DNA from: Linnemannia hyalina
Taxonomy: Eukaryota; Mortierellomycota; Mortierellomycetes; Mortierellales; Mortierellaceae
Length of the DNA stretch: 64,000 bases
Direction: 5' to 3'
Assembly (NCBI GenBank): GCA_019671135.1
Contig: JAHRHY010000010.1
Location: forward strand, 372,001 to 436,000
Part shown: positions 36,087-47,234 of the stretch, in pieces
Layout of the letters: each line of letters begins with the position of its first letter
Numbering within the stretch: the first letter of the stretch is position 1
The notes under the pieces: generated by a model
The model's input: the letters and a program-made list of their open reading frames with translations, nothing else
Databases searched by the model: none
Told to the model about the DNA's origin: nothing
Program-made: the position numbers and the translations under genes

Positions 36087-38068
36087 CTACCAGTCGAAAA
36101 AGTCCATGCTGTGTTCAACCTTCGGGAACAAGGTATTAAGCACCAAACGGGCTCCATCATCCCTGGCCGAGTTCTCACCATACGACCAGATCAACTCCTC
36201 CAACGACTGTTTTCCGGTCACCAGCTGCGTGAACGTCAATGGCGCAAAAGTTGCATAATACACTGTCGGCGCCGTTGTTCCATTCTTCTGGTTCTCCTTC
36301 TTCCAGGCTTGCCTTTCTGAAAACAAGTCTTCAGGACTTGGCTTGGCCCAATCATGGATCTTAACCAGTTGTCCCTTTTCAATAACGATCTCGAGGCCCT
36401 TGGAAGAGTTACCCTCGACCTTGCGGAAGAAATCGAGACGGAGACGGCAGGAGGTGCCGGCTGTGGCGGGGTTCTGGGCAAGACGGAGTTCGAGCTCGGG
36501 ACGGACGGTGGTGAGGAAGAGGGGGTAACTGTTGATGCGGGTGTAGATGCGGAAGCCTGGGAGGTTGACGCCTGCGGGGAGGCGTTTGGCTTTTGTGCCG
36601 AGGAGCTGGATTAGCGGGTGGTCGTTGTGGAGGCAGAGGCTCAGGGAGACTGAGGGTGGTGGCCTGGGGGTGGAGTTGACGATGGCGGAGGCGGCGGCGG
36701 CATCCTCGACTGCGGATGTGGGTTCTGCCTTGGTGGCGGCGGCGGCGGCGGCGGCGGAGGGGTTCCTGAAGTCTTCGAGGGCTTTGGCGTTCCGGGCCTG
36801 GCGCTCCTTCGCAAACTCAAACAACTGTCTCATTGCCGAATGGACGACATCGACATAATGAACCCCTTCACCTTCATCCAACGCGAACGCCTCAACAGTC
36901 GACCCAAAGAACACATGCGACATGCTCACAAACCCCACCGCCTTCCCCTCACCATGGGTAACAATAAAAGTCTGACGATCGGCATCAAACCGCGACTGTT
37001 GATCGAGAAAACTATCATGAACAGCATACTGCCAGTACTCGCGGGTGTAGCGGGTTCCGACGGCGGCGGCCCGCGGTTCGAGGTATTGGTGTGGGGTTTG
37101 GGAGAGGCGGGTTAGGAAGGGGATATCGGTTTGTGTGGCGGAACGGAGAGGGTAGGGCTCGCCGTGGTTTGAAGGAGAGAGGGGTGGGATGTCGGTGGAG
37201 TCGATCTTGCTACCGGGGACGGGGGAGAGGCCATACTCGTAGCCGAATTGGCTATGTTGTAAATGGGAGAAGGGTTTGGGTGAGTCAGTAGGAGTAAGGG
37301 TGTGTGGGTGAGGGTCGTCGAGCTGTATGACGAGAAACACTTCAACTCCGATATCTGCGAAAGGTCAATGCGGCGATTCGATTTTTCTCCTTCATTTTCG
37401 AGTGAAAAAAAATGCTTGTTCCCGTTTCTATCACTTACCGGTAGAAGTACGGGATGCCAGGAATGAACTGGAGGACATGGCCTTTAGCCTCTGAGGCAGG
37501 ATGGATCATCTCGTGCATCAGTTTTCGGATGAGTCCCTTGTTACGATACGACTATTACACATTATGTTATGTTATGTTATGTTATTTTATGTTATGGTTG
37601 TGTTGTGAGCGATGATAGCCAAAAATAAATATCAAATATCACTGAGCAAAGTGCTATAGATATGCCATGCAATGCACAATTCAACGACAAAATAAGAAAA
37701 ATAGATTCAAAAAAGCAAAGAGTGAAAAAAGGGATGATTCCGCAGCATTGTTTCGTTTCTCACGCTCTTTTTTCTCTTTGACTCTCTCTTTCTCTCTCTC
37801 TCTTTCACATGATCGATAGCCGCAAATTTACAGAAAACAAGCAATTGAACAAAGAGCAACAGAGACGGAGACTTACGGGCTCGGTGGCGATCAATTCAGG
37901 TTTGCCAAAGACAAGGTTGACAGAGCCATAGTAGGCCGGGACGCTGTGGATGGAGACACAGGCGACGATCGGGTTGAGGCCCTTGGCCTTGTTGTTCGTG
38001 TCTTCGACCAATGCATAGTCGTTCTCGCTCATCGCCGCCGTCTTTCCCGACAACAATCGCCTCTACAA

Positions 38069-38103
<35 letters not shown>

Positions 38104-38562
38104 AAGAAAAAACGGTGACATAAAGATTAAGGCATGTCTGTTAGTCAAAGGTTCACTTTGTTTCGCAATTGACAATGTTCAAGAGTCAATTCCATGACAT
38201 CGTTTTCTAAATGTAGATTATCAGAGAAGGGGGACTTACAGCGCCAGCCTTGAGGAGTTCGTGAGGTCCAGGAATCTCGTCTTCTGGGTGAGGGTCACCT
38301 AATGACAACCACTAACATTTCATGAATGAGGAAAAAAGAAAAGAGTCAATTCAATTCACAATGCCAGAAATCAGGGACGGCAAGGAGGGAGGCATAGTGA
38401 AGGGATAAAGAAGCTTACTCTGAAACTGTCACCGACGAGCTGGACAACATTGTCGGTGTCGGCCTGGATGGACCAGCGCATGATGAGGCCATCGCCAATG
38501 TCGATGACCTTGCTGTAGTCCTGGACGTCGATGTTCGCTTGGGTGTCGCTCAAGATAGTCAT
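36087..38562 (-). CDS. GNAT-family acetyltransferase with long C-terminal part (possibly Eis-like)
   Basis: Exons on the minus strand: 38562-38419, 38311-38240, 38062-37877, 37551-37439 and 37251-36087, giving 559 residues in a continuous frame. The N-terminal half looks like a GNAT fold: GLIMRWSIQADTDNVVQL, then GLNPIVACVSIHSVPAYYG (the beta strand before the acetyl-CoA site), and SYRNKGLIRKLMHEMI as the R/Q-x-x-G-x-G/A pyrophosphate loop, followed by VLQFIPGIPYFYRQFGYEYG. The C-terminal half contains LRLDFFRKVEG, TFAPLTFTQLVTGKQSLEEL and an end VLNTLFPKVEHSMDFFDW. This arrangement recalls Eis-type acetyltransferases with an SCP2-like end, but I am not sure of that. An alternative ATG at 38667 adds 35 residues. 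The substrate is unknown. Confidence 0.75.
37562..37596. repeat. TTATG tandem repeat in an intron
   Basis: About six five-base units, one imperfect, inside the 325-base intron 37552-37876 of the acetyltransferase gene. Confidence 0.8.
38077..38102. repeat. AC dinucleotide repeat in an intron
   Basis: Thirteen AC units inside intron 38063-38239 of the acetyltransferase gene. Confidence 0.9.
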
Positions 38563-40279
38563 CTCAAGTGCCTCGAGTGTGTGATTGAGGGTGATGTGGA
38601 GGGGGAGAGGTGGTGTGAAAATAGGGGAAGGTGGGAAGTTTGAAGGAAGACGGCATCGGTTTTTCATTCGTCACTTTTATACCCGTTGCGACTGAGACGC
38701 CCCTGTATTTCATCATTGGTCACTTCTCGCACCACCCCCAACTTTTCAATTGACATGCTGAAACTGGACTACACCCTGACAGTTTCGACTCCAGAAAAGG
38801 AAAGCACAGTAAACAAAGTTGACGCGCCGAAGACGCGGGCAGAGGAAGAGAAGAAGCTGCAGAATGTAGTCTTAGTTCGTTTCTGTTTCTGGCAAGAATG
38901 GATGGGCGTACATACATGCTGTACACCAGCAATGCACTGCTTGGTATAAAGGATCGCGGAGTGGACTCAGAGGAGCTATGTACTTCATGTAGACAATGTT
39001 CCAAGAAGAAAATAAATACTGCGGACATTTAGCCCCCTAGTAGAGTCTGAACGCGTTAGCGTCTCTTGAACGCGTTTAGCAGATAGCTGTACTCAGTAAG
39101 AGAGTGGGGAGCGTTGTGCGCTGGCTGATGTAGAAGAAGGAGAAGAGAGTAGGAACGGGGGCAAGCAGCAACGAAAAACAACGCTTGGTAAGCCTGAGAA
39201 CGCGTTATAGCATGAGAAATCGAGCTGCTCGACTAGGAAAGAGAAGGAACTCCTGGGATATTTCGTGATTTTGTAGATGGTCCCTGACTGGACTTTGCCG
39301 GGGCCGTTAAGGACGGGGAGAAGATAATCAAGGGTTGGCAATTGTGAACGCATCCAGGACTCAACCGAAGAGCAGGAGGCGGAGGAGAGAGATGGATCCA
39401 GGACCTGCTGGTTGGCTGGGATATCCGGGATGGTAGACGTAGTGCACATGCAGTTTATCATCACTCCAAGTGGCGATGGACTGATGGACTGATGGACTGA
39501 TGGGCTGATGGCTGATGGCCTTTTAATCGTGTTTGCTCTGTATCATTGATGAAGGGATCCATCCCTTCAAAAGGATACGAAGGAGCATGGATATTACGAG
39601 ATCATACGACGAGCAACAACGAGAACAACGATAGATATACGGTACACTCGCTGACAGATGAGGTGCAGTGCAGTGCATCGATGTAAGGAAGACGTAGCGA
39701 CAGCGAAGTACAGACTGACACCTGTGAGCCGGAAGCAAAGCAATAGTACACGGGAGATGGCAAGAGTAAGAGTCAATGCAAAAATAACTTTTTGTTATTC
39801 TTGTGTTCGCTTGCTCTCTTCTTCTTTTTCCCTTTCTTTTTCTCTTTTTCTCTTTTTCACTCACACCACTCACACACTCTCTTTCTTCCCTCTTCTCCCT
39901 TTCCCTTGATCACCTCGACAGGCACTTTTATCATTTCTCCTCTGTCTCTATCGCCACCATTCCCTTCTTATCCATCCCTTCAAATACAAGCTTGCATCCA
40001 TTCTCATTCCTTCTCTCGCCTCTTTTCTCCTCTAAACATACTCGCAATCTCATCACTCCCTTCTCCCTAATCACTCTCCCATCACACGTTCCTATTCTTC
40101 TTCCTCTTTGTACTACGACACTCATTCAATTCTTTTTTTTCTCTCACACTCACTCGTACTCATCAACCTCGGTTCTCCTGTCCCTCCCAGTCAGAGGATT
40201 TAAAAACAACAGCACTATCTCTACTTTACCCAACCGCCAACAAGGGGTGGTCTAACCTCACTAAAGCAGGGATCCAGAC
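38563..40279. other. Intergenic region; leader of the CaaX gene at its right end
   Basis: No gene is firmly supported. A minus-strand open frame at 39093-39464 (123 codons) is not obviously low-complexity but has no recognised domain. Three ACGCGT sites lie at 39051, 39070 and 39200. A CTGATGGA tandem repeat lies at about 39477-39518. From about 39800 to 40250 the plus strand is strongly CT-rich and is probably the leader of the next gene. Confidence 0.45.
39477..39518. repeat. CTGATGGA short tandem repeat
   Basis: Three near-perfect eight-base units followed by two shortened ones, visible directly in the sequence. Confidence 0.8.
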
Positions 40280-43048
40280 ATGAGCCAGGTAAACAACAAA
40301 CACACACAACAACCACCCTCTTCAGCAACCTTGGAGTATACCCTGTTCGGGAGCACCTTTTCCAGCACCCTTTTCCAGTTCAATTTTTTTTGCATGCACG
40401 GAAAACCTCACCCATACTCTGTCCCGCCTGTTCGCTTACTCAAACGCATACAACACATACAGCGAGGTTTCCCCTTGAGCTGACTCGAAGATACCAGATG
40501 TTTGGTGTCTGACACTGCTCTTGGGATTCGATACGATACCCCTGCCTCTGACCCGCCACTAAACAAAGAAACCCACTGATTCATTATGGAGGCTCTCAGG
40601 TGTTGTTTTGTTTTTGTCTTTTCAGCTCTCTCCCGCCAATTTAATTGTGCAACATGCAAGGACAGCATTGATTGAGAGTATGTGAGAAATTAGCCCGATG
40701 GAGTAGGATGCGACCGACCAAAGAGATAGCCAACAGAACGAGAGCCTTTGCCCACTTGGAGCACCGCAACGATATTTTTGGGGGTTGGGTTTAGCAATTG
40801 AGTGGTGGTGGTTGTAGACAGACATACAAACAGAAACAATTGGCAAAGGCAGACATTCAACTAACTCAACCCCTCCTCCTTTCTTTCTTTTCCTTTTTTT
40901 CCTTCTTTTCTCCCTTGTCCCCTCCTCTCCTTTTCTCCCTTGTCCTTTTTTATCTTTTTCGTCATCCCTTTTCCTTTTCCCCCTCTCCATATTTCTCTCT
41001 GCATGTATGCATGTGCATATGTCCCTTTTTGTATGGACTTGCGCCATTGAACCTACCATATAGACCATGGAAGTCCTGAGCACCCCCGGAATGGCCGACA
41101 GCCAAGACGTCTTTGTAAGGATCAAACGTGTATCAGCATTTTATTCATCCCGCTACCGCCATAGATTGTTGATGTGTCAAGCAGGCCGGGACAGAGAAGA
41201 AACAACTCACTACAGCAAGATCAGAAAAAAAGGAGCCTCTCATTGCTGGCCATCTTTCCTCCTTGTGAGCATCGTCCATCCTCCTTTCGATCCACCGTAT
41301 ACAATACTCACCCGCCTCTTTGCTCTTTCCTTTTTTCATTTTCCCTCTTTCCTCAATCGATCGTTATTTGTACTTTGTAGGAACGGGAAAGGCGCTACGA
41401 GTCACGTATCCCTCTCCCAAAGGCAAGGAGAGCAACCGCCGAGAGCGTGAACCGCCCAAATCCAAGGCAAATGGCCGCTTCAGCAGCAGCAGCAGCCTCA
41501 TATGCCCAACTCTCATCTGCACCATCTATGCCTCGGCCCATCCCCAAGGGCAATAACAACAAACGAACGCCAATCCCCCAATCCAAATCAGCCGCCTCCT
41601 CGTATACCTTTGATGATACAGTGGCCAATCCATTCGTCTCATCAACCCCCTCGGCTTTTACTCCCTCTATGGAGCCCACATCATTCCTGGCATCACGTCC
41701 ATCCCAAGAGGCCACATCAATCTCGACTGATTCGTTCTTCAACAGCAAATCTGCAGCCAACCCTAATGCACCGGCAACAACGGTCACCACCACCGATACC
41801 CCTGCTCCCCCGACCTCCGTCGCAAAGCCATTCATGGGAGCAGCTGCACGATCTCGAGATGCTTCTGTTTCGTCCTTACCAGGACCTAGGCACGAGGACA
41901 TGATCCTTCCAGTGGTGGCTAAGCGTATCAAGGAGCAAGGACTGTTCGATCACGATGTTGTTGCTTACAGCGACGATTATAATGCACCTCTCTACAAGGC
42001 TCCTTCCTCGCCAGCCAATGCCGGCAACCCATTCGCGAGCTATGACAGGATGAAGGCTGCATCAAGTGGAGATCTTTCTAACCTCAGATCACTACCCGAA
42101 TCATCGTCATCTGCCTACAATCGCAAGTTCGACCAGTCTCTAGAAAACGATCAGGACTTGGTTCAGAGTAAGGCAGGACAAGATTCAAGGGACGAGCACA
42201 ATCGGGCCAGTACTTCATCAGAAAATCCAGTCCCATCTGTCTCACCACCATTATCTGACGCTTCGCCCAATCTGTCAACCGGGCATTCAGAAAGGAGGCA
42301 ACGACAGCGCAAGGAAACAGTCGAGTCTCAACAATCACAGCAACATCAGCAACAAGCATCCAACGGCCCATCTTCATCTGTTGCCACCTCTCCTGTTACA
42401 ACTCAACCTGACCGACCCCGGAGAGCCAGAAGGAACACCGAGAGATCGACTCGTCACGACCAATACGCCACCTACGGCGACTATGGAGTCCAGCCCGTAC
42501 CCCAGTCACCACAATCTCCTCAGTCGCGACAGGAATATCTCGAGAGAACACAGCAGCCTTCTTGGGATCGCCCCTATCTTAACAATGGCGTTGGACAGGA
42601 TCCTTATGCGCCTCCAGTCAACAAGTCGACTCGCCAGGAGATGACCCAGAACTCGGCAGCAGACGGCTACCAGCGACAGCACTCGCGCGAGCAAGGCTAC
42701 GGACAGAGCCGAGGTCAGAACCAAGGGCAGAGTCAGAGGCAAGAATACGACTACCCATCTCAGGGAGACCAATACTCGAGCCGCCAACAACAGCAGCAAT
42801 CGCACAGCAACAACGACCACTACCAGAACCAAGCAGCGGGCCAGAACCACGGCTACCAGGGCCAACAGGGCGGGGCGCAGAACGCTCACCTGAGGCCGGA
42901 GATGGTTCAGGTTGAGATGTCGACGATGGGCAACGAACCTAGGGAGGGCGAGTCATCCGAGGATCAGCAGCCCAAAGTTGTCCAGATCGATGCCAAGGGT
43001 GGACCCAAGAAGGAGAAGAAAGGCGCTGTCTGCTGTATTATCATGTAA
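40280..43048 (+). CDS. Disordered Q/S/P-rich protein with C-terminal CaaX prenylation box
   Basis: Exons 40280-40288 (Met-Ser-Gln only), 41064-41114 and 41381-43048 give 575 residues; a start at the ATG at 41067 in exon 2 is the alternative. The protein is almost entirely low-complexity: S/P/A/T-rich at first, then R/Q/Y/N/G-rich (for example QGYGQSRGQNQGQ). The exception is an early charged segment ERERRYESRIPLPKARR and a short region with RHEDMILPVVAKRIKEQG. The end GGPKKEKKGAVCCIIM is a polybasic stretch plus a CaaX box (CIIM, Met favouring farnesylation) and an adjacent cysteine that could be palmitoylated, as in Ras/Rho tails. Anchoring to the inner plasma membrane is therefore likely. 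No GTPase domain is present. The family is not recognised. The first intron is about 775 bases. Confidence 0.75.
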
Positions 43049-45115
43049 AACTGGATGCCGGGACGAAACTCACGCACCACGAACAACGGAAGCAGGAACA
43101 AAACAACTATGCGAATGCGAGCAGGAACGAAGCGCGGAACGCCACCATCTATATAGCAATAGCAGCCATGTATTTTTTGTACAAACAAAGTCGCTTAATC
43201 TCCACTGGAGATTGTTTTCAAGTACTCACTGACTGTGCGCTGACGACACCCCGCAGCAATAGCAATAGACTGTTGTCCGTGTGAAACTTGGAGAGTTGTG
43301 CAGGTAGCCATCCGGATGCGCTTAATTGGTTTCTTCCGGTACTCTTCTTCCCCCCTTGCCTCGTCCCGGCCTCTCCCGTTATTTCGCTCCATCAGCTACA
43401 CCAACCAAATGAAAAGTGTACACACTTGTGCCCGTCGCGTTGAGTCTCTGTACTTGTGTGTATGCGTTTTATGAAAACGCCACATGCAAGACAAAGGGGT
43501 GCAGGGATGTACGCTATGGTCCTACCGTCATTTTCTGTTTCTTTCCTCCTGTAATCAATGGTCTCAGATTCATTGATGATCAACTTTCTTTCACAGTTGA
43601 GGAGAAAATCTCCGACTGGGCAACTGATGAGGCCGATCGAGAGAGTAAGGTTAGAGCCAGGGATCTGAAGAATATCTGAGAAACGTATAACAAGGTTCTG
43701 GCTGTGGTTCATATGTACGGAGGCAGCTAGTAATGATCGGTAGCTGGTCTGGGGATGAATTAGTGAAAAAGGAAGCGGGGCATGCCCCAAAAAGGTAAGC
43801 AAGTCCGAAGTGTGGTCGATCAGTGTGATACGCCCGCTCAGACTTTGCAGGGCGAAGTTCAAGCGAAGTAAAAAGGAATGATTCTATTGACGCTAAAATA
43901 TCGCGGAGGCACGTTTTTTGCTTTCTGTAGCAGCGCACGGAAGACGCAATGTTGAAAGAAAGAGAACCCAGGAGGTTTAGGTTAATGTTGTCGGGGGGAA
44001 AAGGGAGAGAAGGTTAGTCGGAAAAAGGAAGGAATGAGCCGGATAGTGTCAATCGGGGGTGTGGGGACTTGTTCGATCACGAAAAGAGGCTGTGATCATT
44101 TCGGAGAAGGTGGGAGAGGGGAGGCTGCGCAACAACAGCGAAACAAGGAAATGGGCAAAGCAACAAGATTTTGCGTTCATGGGATTTCCAAAGGGTGCAC
44201 AGTGCGTCAAGCGAAGTGTAATAAGTGGTGATTTGACCTGTTCTCGTTCTTCATCTGGCCATTTTTCGTTTGTTCACTTAGACGTTGTTTTGGCAACTCA
44301 ATCTTTTCTTTCCCTTCATAATTCGCCTTTTTCCTTCTGCCTTTTTCCTTCCTTCTCTTGCCACTTCATTACATCGCCGCGCTATCACTCTTTCACTCTT
44401 TCGCTCTTCCTCTCTCCCTTCATCCAGAACGTCCACACACACACAAACAATCTTCAGTATCGTCGTCCATCTCGTTCGTGCCACACGCACTTTTCGTTTA
44501 CTGTACAGACGCCGCAGCTTCTAGCGTTCTCTACAATTCTTTCATCCGAACTCAACTCTCTTCTCCACAACCTTTTTCTTCTCTTTCTTCATTCTCCATC
44601 ATTTCTCCTCTTGGCCTTTTTGTCGCTTTTTTCCATTCCGTACACTCTTCTCACCTGAGACTTCGCCCACCGAGACGTCAAATAACTTGTCCCCTGCTTT
44701 CGGTATAGTGTGTTCAAATCTCCCAATCGCCAAAACGCCAACTACCCTTTGTATTTCGATCCACCTACATGTGCCTACAAGCTTGTTAGACACGTACAAC
44801 GTCGGCTGAAGCTACTACGAGTGGAACACACACAAGAAAATCGCCTTTTTTGTCTCCTGTTCCTGCTTTTTTCTTCATATCAGAAACCATTAGCCTTCCT
44901 TGCCTTGCAGCCCCTGTTTTCTCCACCCCTTTTTTTGGTGCGGTCCTCTCTCTTTCTTATTCTTCAACACCGACTTCGCCGAGAGTTCCACAGCTTTATT
45001 TTTTCTTACACCCATTTTGGCTCTTGTTGATTCTATTTCAGAGCCATTTCGACCTTGACGACGACGACACGACTGCTGGAAGATCAATCAGCTTGCCCAT
45101 TCGACAACGAGTCTA
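43049..45115. other. Intergenic region and leader of the next gene
   Basis: No gene is supported. Overlapping open frames at 43392-43862 (minus) and 43416-43679 (plus) have no domain. From about 44240 to 45050 the plus strand is CT-rich. A TTTCAG acceptor at about 45041 suggests an untranslated intron before the start at 45116. Confidence 0.45.
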
Positions 45116-45985
45116 ATGATCCTGGACGACTTTCCTACTCCATTCTCGATCAGCAATATCAACGACAACAACACAGCCAGGACTCAATCACATCTGAAAG
45201 AAGGATCCTCAATCAATACAGCTCTTAGCCCTACCAAGACTACATCATCGACCAATAACAACCTTTCTGAAGACGCTGTCGCACCATTTGACACATCTTC
45301 AACATCGACTGCCCTCCCTACATCTCACCAACAACCACAGCAGCAGCAACAGCAAGGGTCAACACCCGGTAGTGGTGTTACAAACAAACTGACACCGTTG
45401 GTACTCCTAATTGATCGAACAAGCATTCTGACGGTAGAGTCGATCTTGACAACACCCTCGACACAGAGCAACTCACCCTCTGGATCCATAGTGATGACCA
45501 TGGCTGGAGAAGCAATTACGTTTTTCGATGACATGATGGAGGACATCAGCGCTTCATCTTCATCCTCACCTACAACACATAATTCTGCTTCAGGAACAAA
45601 ATCGGCGTCCACAACAATACAAACATCAACCACTGCCACAACAACCACATCCGCTATACCCATCTCTTCCGCATCAGGGATCAAAGCCCTACTTCAGCAA
45701 CATCAACAACAACTAACCAACGCAACAACTATTACCACCACAACTACCGCCAGCGGTTTCCTGACACCAAGTCCGACACAATCACTTCCAGAACTATACC
45801 ACGACTTTTTTGACCCGATCCGAGCAGGCGCAGGAGGTGCTGAGCAGCGGTACGATGATTCTGATCAGTCAATGTCGGACGCCGAGATGGAGATGGAGAT
45901 GGATTTGGATATGATGGAGGATGCGCCGAGTGTTCGAGCTCGGTTGGCTGAGATGCGACGGGCCCTGGAGAGTGTTGTTTGGTAA
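45116..45985 (+). CDS. Disordered S/T/N-rich protein with acidic C-terminus, unknown function
   Basis: Single open frame of 289 residues. It is mostly S/T/N/Q-rich with a short polyQ, plus less simple pieces such as LTPLVLLIDRTSILTVESIL and GEAITFFDDMMEDI. Near the end comes LPELYHDFFDPI and an acidic MEMEMDLDMMEDAPS, followed by the helix VRARLAEMRRALESVVW. The acidic stretch plus helix could be an activation or binding region, but nothing is recognised. The stop codon overlaps a good donor (TTG|GTAAGT), so a further downstream exon is possible, though none was identified. The CT-rich leader and absence of stops support coding. Confidence 0.52.
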   Translation: MILDDFPTPFSISNINDNNTARTQSHLKEGSSINTALSPTKTTSSTNNNLSEDAVAPFDTSSTSTALPTSHQQPQQQQQQGSTPGSGVTNKLTPLVLLIDRTSILTVESILTTPSTQSNSPSGSIVMTMAGEAITFFDDMMEDISASSSSSPTTHNSASGTKSASTTIQTSTTATTTTSAIPISSASGIKALLQQHQQQLTNATTITTTTTASGFLTPSPTQSLPELYHDFFDPIRAGAGGAEQRYDDSDQSMSDAEMEMEMDLDMMEDAPSVRARLAEMRRALESVVW

Positions 45986-47234
45986 GTCTTTTTGTAATTC
46001 TTTTCTTTGGAGGAGTGAAGGATTTGTGTTGTGGCGTCTAAAGGATTATCGGTTGATGGACTTGTGTGCGACCGATGTTGGGATATTATTCCGGTCTCCG
46101 AGGGCAAAGCATTGATGAACGATTAAGAACAACATGAAGGAGAGGGGCCAAAAGAAGAAGAGGAGTTAAAGAAAAACAAAGGGCTAGACTCTTCTTCTTC
46201 TTCATCCTCTTCTTTGTGTTTGGATGTGGAGGTGTGCATGTTTTGTGTCCGAGTTAGTTTTGGTTCCCCGCGTCTGTTTGTGATTGTTTTTGTTGTCGAC
46301 AGACGCGTTTTGTTGGATTTGTGGGTGAAGAAGAATCGTTCTTGCATAAAAAGGGTCGCTGTAGTGTTGTGTTGTGTTAAGTGTGCCCCACACAGACCAA
46401 CGTCGGAGCAATTGGCTGGCAAGGGCGCCAATGAGCCAGAGGTCACGTTCTCTTTCCACTTTCCCTTGCTCCAACCCACCCGAGTTCTCCCTCGGGGAGC
46501 GATGTGAATTTGGTCGGTACACTCGGCACTTCCTCGAACACCCGAACAGCCACCAAAAACCAATACTGCAAACCAGTCTGGTTATACCTTTGACGCTTCT
46601 TCCCAGCTCCACTTTGTTCTCCCTCCCTCTCTCGTTCTATTTGTCTGTCTGTCCCCACTCCTTCTTCTCCATCATCACTTTCTTTACTCCATTCCTTCAA
46701 GAAAGAGGGTGCGGACATAGACATACACACCACCTGACGTCTTCTTTCTCTTACACTTGTTGCCACTACTACCATACAGCAACAAGCCTAGTGTCACTAG
46801 TATTCCATTCACATTTTCCTCGCTTCCCTTCCTTCTCTCTCGCTCTTTCTCTCTTTCTCTCTTCCTCTTTTCTTCTTTCCACTCCAACTCCAACTCCGCC
46901 TTTCTTCTTTCTCACTTACCCTCTCCTCTCTTACCTTGACTTTGCAGCAATTATTATTATTATTATTGACTCGACTCGGCTTTTCCTCTTCCAGCATCCA
47001 TACACATACGCCACTCTCTTGTTGTACATATCTGACTTCATTTCACATATTCATTTCTCTTGTATTCACTCTCCCTTTTCTCTCTCTCTCCCTCTCTCTC
47101 GTTTTTTACCTTCCTCCTCCTCTTGAACCTTCTCCTCTCCTTCGCTGTCCTCCGATCGAACTTCACTCAGCCGAGCACCCCTGATTGCCGACATACCTCA
47201 CAGCCTCGAAAAGACAATCGATACCATCAACCTC
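45986..47234. other. Intergenic region; CT-rich leader of AcuK gene
   Basis: The 3' side of the previous gene, then from about 46590 a very CT-rich plus strand leading to the AcuK start. An ATTATT repeat lies at about 46951-46967. No gene is supported. Confidence 0.45.

Noticed and set aside
43392..43862. Overlapping open frames on both strands of about 87 and 156 codons
   Set aside because: Neither contains a known motif, and each is interrupted in the expected flanking regions. They are kept only as part of the intergenic description.
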